A stretch of DNA of 64,000 nucleotides from Syngnathus acus (lineage: Eukaryota > Chordata > Actinopteri > Syngnathiformes > Syngnathidae), in contig NC_051099.1 in NCBI RefSeq assembly GCF_901709675.1, forward strand, positions 2,976,001-3,040,000, read 5' to 3'. The notes under the pieces were generated by a model that searched no databases, was not told the DNA's origin, and saw only the letters and a list, made by a program, of their open reading frames with translations. Shown here in pieces: positions 12,100 through 44,186 of the stretch; positions within the stretch are counted from its first letter, which is position 1, and the number at the start of each line of letters is the position of its first letter. Made by a program: the position numbers and the translations under genes.

Positions 12100-15000
12100 C
12101 AGCGGGAAAGTTCACTAAACCTGGCCTGATTGGGCCAGACGTTTTCATGAATACATTTTATGAAATCAGCATGTTCTTGCTGTTTTGATATCTAATAATT
12201 ATTTTATCCATATAAATTGATCAACCATCATTTTTATGCGCATCAGAATAAATGTGCACGCTGGCGGCTATTGGATTGTCGTGTGGATTAGCGTCCACAA
12301 GGAAAAGGAAAATCAAACGTCACCTCGGCAAGAATAGCGAAGGAACCGCTGGCACACACGTTAGGGTTGTAATGCAGCGTTTCAATTTTAAACAAAGGTT
12401 ACGGTTTTCATCTTTTGAATTTTTACCCCTCCCTAAAACTATTTTTTTCCTTGAGTGGCTTTAATGGCCTTTCGTGGTGCCGTTTGGATCCCTGAAAGGA
12501 CATTTGACCCGCATTAGTGTTAATCAGCCGCGGTGGGATGGTCTCCTCGAGTCCGACGTCCTCATCGTCGATCATCAGTTGCGGCCGGGTCCTTTGTTTT
12601 GCTCTTTGGAATGTCAAGAAAGTTCTCCGGGCCTCCTGGGATTTCAGCTGCTGAAATCAACACGGAAGAAGATGGATGCCAGCCCTCCTTTGAAACCGCC
12701 AGCACCCCTGAAAAACAAAAAAGTTACATTTAGGACCTCCGGAAAGAAAGAAAAAACACAAAAATGTAATCCCATCGCCCCAGAAAGAAAAACAAACAAT
12801 TTCTCCGGTGCTTGCTTTGGCCCTTTGACAGCTTGGGTTGGTTTTAAACAATGCTAACAGCCAGCATGCTAACACGTGCCCCTTCACAATGATAACATCT
12901 CCGATACGCGCGAGCTTTCCGCAAGGCCCAAACCTTGACTCGTTTGCTAACAGCATACCAGAAGGAGCCAATCAAATGAAGTTAACGGTGGAAACGACTT
13001 ACATTTATACTCTGCCGCCTTTCGAGACGGCGACGAGTCGCCTCGCCGCATCTTTCGTCACGTCATTTTGGCTAATCCGCCTTCCAGGCGCCCAAAGCCG
13101 CAAGAACAACAAACTCGGCGCGCGACGATCCAGTCGAGTATTTTGCAGCTGCGGATGAGAAACACGATACTTCCCTCTGGGGCTGAGCGGACGGGAGTGG
13201 AGCGAATATTAAATTCTCGCCGCTTAAGTGGTCGGTAACGCAACTCCGAACGGACGGCGATGTCGTTCGCTAGCGTGCCGACAATTATATCCGACAGGCG
13301 ACATATTAACTTACTAGGTCACGACCTGACTGCACTAAAAAAAAAACAAAGACAAATGAGCAGCTGCTGGTTTGATTTAGCTACATTAGCAGAACAATTT
13401 GATCTGCTAAAACAACCATAAACAGCGATGACGCTAATGTTGCTTTGTGACTCGCAAGATGGCTAACGAAGCTACAATTGTTCTTTTGGCGGGTTTGGAT
13501 GCGACCCAAGGAACATTCTGCGGTTGCGCGCATGACGGTTCCAAAAAAATATCCGAATGTCTTACAACCGGCAATAGTCAGAGCAAAATCCTAAACAGCA
13601 AACGCCAGCCGCTAAAACATACCCCAAACCCCGAAACCTAATCCCGACCTCTAACCCTGAGCCAAACCAGAAGCGTTCCACCAATTCTGAAGCTGGCAAT
13701 TGATCAGTTTTGGTGCCACCTGTCCTCGCAGGTTGCAGCAGGCTCCAGGAAAACAACACGTCAAAGACTTCAAGTAGAAACTACTCCAGATGGAAGAACC
13801 ATCTGTTTTCATTTAAAACGCTGGAGTCCGAAACCAAATAAAGAGCCCTCCCTTAACCGTTTTATTGTCTCTTTCTTCATATCCATCCTTCTTGGCTCTT
13901 TTAGTCGCATCGCCACACTAGCGGCGCTCGGCTTCTTTTTATAGTTTACCCAAATGTGGGTCGGCTGCATTCGCTCCCCCTGCAGGCTCTCTTCTGGCTC
14001 ATAAAGCTGTCCTGCGCTACGAGTCATGAAAATGATGCTACTGATGACCCGTTTCCACTAAGAAGGCCTCGAAAGTTCAGCTTTGACGCTCAAAGTGGTT
14101 TGGATGACTTAAAGAACCAAGGCCCGCCCCTTCACGTCAACCATTTCCAATTGCACCAAATAAAACCCCAACTCCCATAAAAGTCTAAGTTTACGTTCCT
14201 TTGTTTGGGATTATCAAGAACTGGATCAAGTGTGAAACCCGCCAAATAATGATGCCAAAACAACCTTGGCTGACATTTTGAGTTGATTTCTTCTGACTCT
14301 GAAACGTTCTTGGGCAAACCCAGGCCCGTTCTGTTAAGGATGTCGCCGGCCGCTTGATGGATGGCGTTTGTCGATTAACGTTGGGTTCTGCGGTGAAGGC
14401 GACAACGATCAAAGTCGTCTCTATGTCCTCGCGGTCGAGCAATTCCGCGACCGCGGGCCCCGACACCGCACGGAAACCGGGCTTCCATGAAAGGCTCAGA
14501 CCCTGGAGTCCGCCCAAGAGCTGTACTAACTCCACGCGTCAGCGCGTCTGCCGAAGGGAATTACATCCATCTGGTAATGTTGCTCCCACCTCTCCCCGGT
14601 CAAGGTCGGAGCTAAAAAGTCACTTTTTATGTCCGCTAAACGCTTGCCTGAGATGTGATACGTTTTGGGAGTTAGCCAATTAATTAGCCACCTCTTTGTT
14701 TAGCCTACGGCAACCAGGCAACAATAAGCGTAGTAAAACACGGCATAGACTAAGTCACCTGAAAAGATTGGACACTTGAAAATACTCACTAAACTGAAGC
14801 AAAATGGCTAATGCTAGCTAATGAACGAAAGCAGCTAGCTAGCTAGCTCAGGAGGCTCACAAGAGAGGCCAAGTGTGTTGGCGCAGTGTCTAGTGAGGTC
14901 GCGCGACCTCCCACGGGACCTTCGCTCGTCACTCCAAGGCCATGAATAAGACATGAGGTGCCGAGGTGACATTTCTTTATGCTGCGCTAGTTTCCAGCTC

Positions 15001-17627
15001 ATCCTGATGGTGAACTTTCTCTGATGTCGCTAAGCTAACGGTGCCTCTCATTGAATAGTTTCTTGAGGGACGAGGATATGGCAAGAAATTGAAGATATGA
15101 AGAAGATATGAAGGTAGTCTTGGGTCATATTTTATGTGCATGGAAAATGGGGATTAGAAGAAAGACTGAGAGATTTAAAAGAAACCAAAATGGTTTTATA
15201 ATGCCAGATGGGTGATGTGGAAAAGTGCTGACTTGGTAAATGACAAGAAGAAGGTTGCAGTGGAACGTTCTGTTTTTTCCACACGACAAACCTCACACAC
15301 TTTGTCGATCCCGAACGGCGGGGGTAATATTTATCGCACGCTCTTAAACGAAAACAGAACGGTTTAAGACTCGGAGGTCCTCGTGGCTAGCAATTGGTTT
15401 GGCAACACGAGAGCAAATTTTCACAGCGGCGTGTCAAGGACAAGCAAGCTTCGCTCTATTTCAGTTTTGGGATGGCACGCAGGCTGTGTGATGACCTTCT
15501 GCCAGTTTTGTTGCCACAAAAAAACAAACAAAAACATGCACATCACCATTTTTTTGGTCGCCATGGCAACAGTTACCAAGACAACTCCAGCGGTGGGAAG
15601 GAAGCTCCAACACACACAAAAAAAGGACGAAAGAGCAATTCATCCTCTTAAATTGTCAGCTACTTTTCTCTCTTTTTTTTTTGGTGTCTTTTTTGAGGGT
15701 CGGCAAGCCTGACCGCGTTTTCTAAACGCTTGGTCACACGCAGTAAATCCGCTTTCAACCAGCTGATCCGCTCAAGTGGTAAAGTAAAGGAAAGTTCACC
15801 GAACGGCCTTCGGGTCAACTTTACACAACTGGGTAGGCAGGTCACAAAAAAGTATCAAAAGATTCCACCGCCCGGCGTGGAACGAACGCTTGCGGCGACC
15901 ACGTGGCGGCGGACTGCAGAAGTCCTGGCGATGTTCTCGTCCACTTGTTTTGAAGTGATTGTAATTTCGATGTCAGACGAGAACAAAGTTTCAGTGTTGC
16001 CTTAACGGAATACTTGGGCCGTGATCCAAGTCGTAAAAGACTCCGACTCCTGCGCATTCTCCACGTTCAGGCTGACACAAGAAACCGGCTAATAAATTTC
16101 CATGTCGGGAGCGAGAGCAATGCATTCTGTACGTCAGCCAGTAAATCATGTTTATGGAAAATAAAATATCAGAGACAAGGGAAACTCATTAGTCGGCAAA
16201 TTTGCCTTTGCGAGGTTAATAATGTTGACTTTTGATTGACAGGAACATTTTTTTCCCCCTAGGAAATAACGAAGGTGGAAATAATCTGTTCCTGGCTTAA
16301 ATGGCGCGCCGCATAAAACAAGTTTTGCAAACCATGACATCATATTTGCAAATGGACATTTCGGACAAGAGTTGCTGGTGCCAAATCACTACATTTGGAT
16401 TCTTTTATCTGAGCTTAGCGTGAGCGCAACTGCAAATACAAAAGAAAAAAATCCTAAGAATTCTCCTGTAAATAAATAAATAATAAATAAATAGTTGCAG
16501 ACAGGAGGGGACATCTCCCACAAAGCAGTTTAATAAAAAAAATGTCCATTTAATATTAAAGGTAAGTGGTGGTCCAGACCCCCTGCACCCCCTTAAGGCT
16601 GTGAAAGTGTTTTTTCAAATGAAAATGTTTTCTTCTCGATGCGGAACATCTCCACTGTCCTTCTATGAGCTCATCTGAAACGTCCCCGCCCCTAAAATTG
16701 ACAAAATCCTGGACTTAAGGTCATCATCATTCCCAGAACATACCATCACTGTTTTTCAACTCTTCAAAGAGGAAAAAGAGCAGACTCCAGTTTGTGTCAG
16801 TATGCGTCCCCCGGGGGGATTAGTGGGGGAATTTATTTGCTTGCTTTATTTGCTTTTAAAAAACGAGCACAGTACCATTGAACTCTTTGTTTTTGGAGGC
16901 TTGAGAAACTGCATGACGGTGATATGGAAATTATTTGGAAATACTGTTCAGGGCTTTTCGTGCATGTTGTAATCCTTTCCGCCTAATTGGCGAGCCTTTG
17001 CCCGAAAGCCGCGTTGGGCCAAGTGCGGTGAAGTTTGCATATTTGCCTTTGTGCTGAGATGAACGGCATCATCAACAATGCAGGAAGCACTCGTAAAGAC
17101 ACAGAGGTGATTCTGCTAGAACTGTTCTGATCTGCAATTTGAGCCCAGAAAATTAAGAACAATGTAGAAAAGCCTCTCCTTCCTTCATATAAATAATCCA
17201 CAACTCGAGGCGCTACCCGGCTAACAATCACACAATCCTGAATCCTAATATACATATACGCAAATACACAATCTCATGTCAATATTTGATGTGGGGGAAA
17301 AAAAAATGTCGGTCTCGCACTGGCACATGGAAACAATCCGTTGGCGTCCATTTTGTTTCAATGACTTTTAACACTGAAATGCAAAAAGGCGTAAACATGG
17401 CGCTCTCTGGCCAGCCAGCGAGGGAACAACGCTGTGAGTCACCGAGGACAATAAATTAGGATGATTAAAAAAGTGCATACCTAGATTCAATCATACTAAC
17501 TCCGATGGCATTTATGGGTACAAACGGAAGTGATCGGAAAGACACGGAAGGGCCAAAAAGTCCGAGAACCCCTGTAAACGCCAGTCCATGGAACACGCAA
17601 AAAGGTTCGAGAAATAGTCCGTGGCCC
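12100..17627. other. Intergenic DNA between arfip2 and dchs1
   Basis: I saw no supported gene. Several open frames of 60-130 codons occur on both strands but show no domains, no splice-consistent neighbours and no codon pattern. The right part should carry the dchs1 3' UTR. Minus-strand AATAAA signals occur near 16830-16850, about 780 nt past the dchs1 stop codon. An AGCTAGCTAGCTAGCT run lies at about 14831-14847. Confidence 0.45.
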
Positions 17628-38160
<20,533 letters not shown>

Positions 38161-39899
38161 GGCTCAGCTACACCTGGACACCAAGACAAAGCAGATGTTT
38201 CAAGAACCTGATTTTGGGCTATTGGATTGGAATATTTATGGAGTGATCAAAGCGGGACGGCGGCAGAGGGAGCTCAAACAGGGCTGCGTCGCCTCCACCA
38301 TTAGATATGCTTGACATACACATGCTGTCACGCTACACGCCGCCACGGGTCGGCACCAGTCGGCGGGAAATCCTTCCAATCAAAACATGCCGCCATGACG
38401 GCGAGCGTCGGCCGCCCGGGGCCCATTCGCTCCCGGCGCTCAAATAAAATTTGGACGCCGAGCGCCAGGAATGCCCCACACATCTTCCGTGCTAACACGC
38501 TAATGGCTAACTTAGAAGATAAAAATGTTTGTGAAAATCAACTTTTAGTTTTAACAATGCTGAAATGTGGGAACAACATGGAACAAAACAAAAATGCATG
38601 ACCCAAAATGAATATCTTGGGTGTTATTTGCAGAATCATCAAAAGTCTTAGTTTCCTTGGCAACCGTATAAACAGAAAAAAAGAATATCCATTAAGAAGA
38701 CAAGACCCTTTCTCCTTGAGATATATTGCCAGAAAATAGAAAGTGTGATTTACTAGGCAGACTTCCCTCTGACCGCAAACTCATGCGCTCGTTTTAGCAG
38801 CCCCCCAAGGAGGCTCCATTAATAATCCGGCGATGGCTCCCTCGGGGACACGCGCAGCCGCCCCTCCGTCACGCCGGCTGACCTCTGCATCTGGAAGCCG
38901 CCGACACGGCCGAGCTTCTGGCTTTGACGAGCGTGGCGGTAAAAGTATCGGTGAACGGTGTCGGCGGCCTTCGCGAGGACTCGATAGGTTGGAATGAGTC
39001 TGGTAGCGGCCCAATACCTGGCATTTGTGCTCGCCCGTCCCTAGCGACCGATCCGGCGTCCGTCCACTTAAAAAATGGACACAGGCCTGCTCGGTTTTGA
39101 GCGCAAGTCGAGCCTTCATAAAAAACGCATGAGGAGACATTCGATCCGAGTCCAGTCGTCGCCTCGCTACGGGCAGCACTCCAAGCGCTCAGTTTGAACC
39201 ATTTGGAGAAAGTCATTTATTTCCAAGCAGTATGTGTGTCTTATTTGATCAAATTGTTTCTCTCTTTTCTTTCCAATTTGTCTTTTCTCCAGCTGGCTTG
39301 ACAAAGGCCGATCGGTTGGCCACCGTGGCGACGAGCGGCAGCTGCCATGGCAACGGCGCATCCCCCGAGGAGCGACGCTAATGAAACGGGGAATTCTCGT
39401 CGATCGACCGGGAGGAAGGACGACCATCCTCAACGGCGCACGCCGCAAATACTAAACGGGCTGCCGTCAGTCTTTGCTCGAAAAGTGCAAAAAGTGGTTC
39501 GCTTATATATTGCACACGCAGGCTAAATAAAATTCCATTTAAAAAATAAATAAATATCTTGTCGCCTCAAATAGCAGCAAGCACAAACGTAAGCAAGCCC
39601 ATCTTGCTATAAATACACCCGACTCACATCTGCACTATTGTTTTTGTGCACACACACAAACACACACACACACGTGTGCACAAATAGACCAGTGTTGACT
39701 TTAGCCGATAAGCTCCAAAGCAACACTCCAGGCCCGTATCCTCTGTCTTTTAGGACATTCTTAAATACCGTTAATTGTGTCCATGAGCACATTGTGCTGT
39801 AGGTAGCGCTGCACAAATCAATTTGAGTGACAGGCCAGCTTCAACCAGGCCGACTAAACAAACAAGGCTGCTGCAGTAGGGCGCGAAGCTCACGCCCTG

Positions 39900-40215
39900 A
39901 TCATTTTCTTCATATACTTTTGTCCAAAGGGTCTAGTATGTTCTTTAGTTGTCCTACTACTTTTCACCCAATCCTCATGTCATATTGTTTTTCACTTCCT
40001 GTCCACTTCCTGTTCCAAAACTTTTGTCCAGACGGTCATATCTGGTTTTTTTTTCCTGTCCCTGTCCCAATACATTTGTTCATTATGTCCATAAACTTCT
40101 CCACTTCCTGCAGGTGTCTCAATACTTTTGTCCTTTGTGTCACTTGCTTCCATTTATCTGAAGACTTTTTCCAGACTGCTGTCCTAATACTTTTGTCCGT
40201 CTGTTCCATCTGCTT
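39900..40215. repeat. Degenerate tandem array built on AATACTTTTGTCC
   Basis: The core CAATACTTTTGTCC, or close variants (CAATACATTTGTTC, CTAATACTTTTGTCC, CAAAACTTTTGTCC), recurs at least five times with intervening CACTTCCTG-like pieces. A similar motif ends many DNA transposons in fish, so the array may derive from an element terminus. I saw no transposase remnant. Confidence 0.5.
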
Positions 40216-41387
40216 CATATTCTACGTTCGTCCTCTGGTTATCGCAATGCTTGGCCCCATTTTTGGATTGTCCACTTCTTCACGTATTGGAGGATTAGAT
40301 ATGTACTCACCACCAAATAATGGAGCTCACGCAGAAGTATTGATTTATCGGATTCGCAAACGGACCGTTTTTTGGTCCTGCGTAAAAGCCAAGGGCACCC
40401 AAACGGAACCTTTCATTGATACCAACCCATTGACGAGACGACAGCTTGCACCGACCCCCCCGAAAAAAAAAAAAATCACGTCAGCAGGCTGCACACCGGC
40501 ACATGGAAGATGTGCATTGTGCAAAACGAGTGCATGTATTGTATGCGCGTGCGTGTGCTCAGACTTACATTCATTGGAAGGACATGCACGCGCGCACCTC
40601 TGGCTGGTGTCCCCGATGTAAAGCTGATTGCGATGCAGAAAAAGGACGCATTCACACAATCCACACGAGAGGGGAAGAAAATAGGGCAATTCCATAAGAG
40701 TTCTTCCGTCCTTCTTGCTTGCGCGCGCGCGTCCGCGTCAGGTGAGAGCGCGCACGTCGCCAATCCTCCGGGGTTTGTTTTGCTTTTGTTTGAAATCCGT
40801 CTTCGTGCTGCACGAGCATCCACACTGGAGCCGAGTGAGGTTCGCCGACCGGCTGACTGCTGGAGCCCACTCCCACCACCACTCCTCCTTCTCCTCCAGC
40901 AGCAGAACCACGCCCTCCTCCCCCTCCCTACCTCCCCACCTTTGTGGGGGGACGAGGTTGTAGAGGAAAAGAAAGAAGGGAACGGAGGGACTTTGGCCCC
41001 CAACTCTGCGCTGGAACGTGCAAGAGACAAAAGGATGCTCTCAAGCAGCAGTCAAAGCAATGGCGGAGCTAGGAGGTGGGGAGGCGGGGGCACTGCCACC
41101 CCCTGAATTTATTTGAATTTCAGTGAGTTTGCCGTTACCGTCAAGCGAGAGGATGAACTCACGTTCCGACATGAAATTGGGTAGACATCTCTACCATGAG
41201 TAGACCCAGCAAAAAGTCTCAAGTAGCTAAAACTTGGTAGGCAGCATTATTGAGAATAAGTCTCCAGAAGCCAAACACGCTCCAAAATTAGACTGCAATG
41301 ATTTATTTTGGATGCCGGGCCATAAAACACACAAGCTGGGAGAAGTCAGTTCCATAAGAAGACTTGCTTTCATGTTCTTTCCATGGC

Positions 41388-41465
41388 CTCTGCACTTCCT
41401 CACAGGGCCGCCGCTCGCCCGGCCTCCGCACTTCCTCACAGGGCCGCCGCCGCCGCCGCCGCACT
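41388..41465. repeat. Small GC-rich tandem repeat
   Basis: GCACTTCCTCACAGGGCCGCCGC occurs twice, separated by about 36 bp. The second copy runs on into a CCG trinucleotide tract. Confidence 0.8.
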
Positions 41466-43785
41466 TTTGCGTGTGTAAATGCGTCACATGTGTCCGCATG
41501 GACACTTGCCACGAATTCGCAATTTCTCAACACCAGGGTAAGTAGCAGCAGATGGCGAAGGCCCGGCACATTTGGCGGCGGCGGCCCCCCCACGGCGACA
41601 CACGCAAATATGTCCCGTCATAAAATAAAATATCACCACACGCCGACATACACACGAGCCTCTGGTCGGTCCCTGATTACGTCTTTCGCACTGCAGCTGC
41701 GACCGCCGGGGCAAAAGCGATTAAAGTTGGAATTTGTGAGTTGCGCATGTGGGGAGCGTGAAGAAGCATCTTGGCGGCATCCTCGATTATCTGGTCTGCT
41801 GCATTTTTCACAGAGCGGCAGACAGCGTAGCACTTTTTTCACCCAACTTTGCTGCCACGCTCAAATGCTTTAAATTTCAATCTGGCCAGTCGTAAAAGTC
41901 CCCAAAGAATCCAGCAAACTCTCCAGTTTGTTGCGGATGGACAAAATGGCTGACTTCCTGTATGACCATTTTGTCCAAAGCTAGATTGGAACACAGAACC
42001 TGCTAGTCCCAAACTTTTCTTCACCAATGCTGGCAGCTGCAAGCGCCTGGAGAATTCAACCCCCTCTCCCTCCTCCTCGCGAACACGCAGATGACAGGCC
42101 AGAGCAGCGGCACACCTTTCCTGTGCGGCAGGATGGGACGCCGCCAAGACAGGAAGGAATGGTCGCTCAATCAAAGCTTCCGTTCTCAGAGAGAGAGGAA
42201 AAAACAGCGCGGAAGCTTCGTGCAAGGTTGCCACTGGCGGATGGTGTACCTAATAAAGTGTCTGCCGGTTCTTATCAAGCAGGATTTTGCAAAGGTCGCG
42301 ACGCATGCGAGCGGGTGACTGAGGACTTCCTCGGAGTGCCTCCGGGTCAAAAATCCATTCGCGGCTCTCACGTCAGTCAGCACGCTTCCTTGTCGGCTGG
42401 GTCGCGGCCTCAAGCTGTGACGGTAGCGAGTCCGGGCAAACAGGAAGTGGGCCCGATGGAGAACTTCCTGGATGGCCCGTTTGACGGCCACCTTTTGCCA
42501 CGGGAGCTTCCTCAACGCGACTGTGCATGCACATCCAGCGCTTCCCTCCCACCTGCTTCCTGGACCTTAGCAAGGCATGGTGGGAAAGTCAGATGTGACT
42601 TGGCGTCCCGGATGAGATGCTTATTGGCCAGTCCACATTTCCAACCAATGACCAGACTGCCCTGTGTGCAAGCCTGCTCATGAACTTGTCGAGGTCCTGC
42701 AAGACATTTAAACGCAGTGGAGACACTTGAAGCGGCGGTGAGGCATAATCTTGCAATCCAACAAGTGCGATAAAATAGTCACAAGGTAACTCAAAAATCA
42801 AAAGTCACGCATCTCATTTGTAAGAGCATGACTTTCCAGGCTGAGGTCACACTTGGTAATGGCCGTGCAGAGAGCAAGAGACACAACCTTCCAGCATGTG
42901 ATGCCGAGCGCGTTAAATGAGGTTAAGTCAGCGATAAAACGGCGAGACGCAGCGGAGCCGACAGATATTTGAAAAAGCAGGACACGCTTGAAGCCGATTG
43001 GCTGCTTGCGTCAACCCCGCGTCGCCACATTTTTTTATTTTTTTTTGCGGCCTTGCACAGAAATAGTGGTCGGAGCTCGTTGATTGCAGACCTCGGTCCT
43101 TCGTGGCCGCTCTGATGTGGACAGCCGGCCGGCTAAATCGGCATAGGAGGCAAATACTGTGCAGAATTTATGATGTCACTCTGCAAATGTTTTGTTGGAT
43201 CGGGCTTTAATGAAATGAAGGAGGATGAGTCATGTTTGTTTGTTCCAAAAAGTTGATGCACGCTCGTGAGCTCACCCGTCTGCTTTTGTTCGCAATTCAC
43301 TGTCTTTCTCTCCTGGCATCTTCATGCACTGCACACGTCTGCATTATACTGCCCCTTGTGGCTGAGGCGTGCAACGAGAAGGACCTATTGAAATGAAGTA
43401 GTGTCTCCCCCCCCACAATAAAAAAAATCCAAAGTAGGAAACGAGCGTAAGATTTTTCCTCCAACTCAACCATCACTTTTATTTTGTGGCCTAAGATTGC
43501 CGACAAAGCGCACAGAGATGAAAAGTTTGCTGAAGTACAGTAACCCAAAATAGTTTACACATGGAGCATTGATTCTTTTTATGATTTTAGTGTGTGCGCA
43601 CGCGTTTTAGCCAAACTCCAGGAAACATCCTGGCACCGTGATGACTTTTCCAGGTGCAGGGAAGTCGGCGTTGCCAGAGGAACTTAGCTGCTGCTTTTCC
43701 ATCTGGACATGTCCGCGGACATTTTTCAAACACTTCAGACACGAGCCAAGAGTAAGTCCCCAAGACCGGTTCCAGGTCTGCGGGA

Positions 43786-44060
43786 CAGATGGACTGGCGA
43801 CTTTACAAGTACTACTCGTGTACTACTTTAGTGCGTACTCAGCGCGCACACACGCAGGCTCATGTTTTTCTAAGGTCGAGTCCAGCAAGCAAAAGTGCAC
43901 ATTTGAAAGAAAAGAGTTTGCGAAGCACTTTTTCAGCCGCTGGTTATGTTGCTGGCAAGTTCAAGTCGGGCCGTCGTGAAGTTTCCTGTCAGATAGGAGC
44001 TGCCCATTGCAAAGAAAAAACTGCACAAAACTTCGGGGTTTCACTTCCACAAAAAGGGGT
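43786..44060. repeat. Duplicated segment, copy A (matches 50298-50560)
   Basis: This block shares an ordered series of words with 50298-50560: CTTTACAAGTACTACT, GTACTACTTT-GTGCG, GTGCACATTTG, AGAGTTTGC, GCACTTTTTCAGCCGCT, CAAGTTCAAGTC and GAAGTTTCCTGTCAGATA. Copy A lies just downstream of the rpa1 stop codon, so it may be in the rpa1 3' UTR. It encodes nothing recognisable. Confidence 0.75.
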
Positions 44061-44186
44061 CTGCGAGGAAACGGTGCAGAGCGGTTCTCTCACACGCGCA
44101 ACGAGCGTCTGCGTCGACAGCTCAGCAAAGAAAGTTGACGCATTTTTCAAAAGAAGAATCAGGAAAAAAGAAAACCGTGCTGGCGG

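Larger units (their letters stand above)
38161..44186. other. Intergenic DNA between dchs1 and rpa1
   Basis: No gene could be supported. The left part should hold dchs1 upstream sequence and untranslated exons. Repeats at 39900-40215, 41390-41465 and 43786-44060 are listed separately. Open frames up to about 218 codons (for example 42027-42683) show no domain or splice context. Confidence 0.45.

Noticed and set aside
40476-41106. Frames with Ser/Pro-rich text on both strands at about 40.5-41.1 kb
   Set aside because: Low-complexity GC-rich DNA gives open frames on both strands. No conserved motif or splice pattern was found. It could be dchs1 upstream sequence but this cannot be shown.
42027-42683. 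Plus-strand open frame of about 218 codons in the dchs1-rpa1 interval
   Set aside because: No domain, no neighbouring exons and a composition like the surrounding DNA. It gave no hint of a known family.
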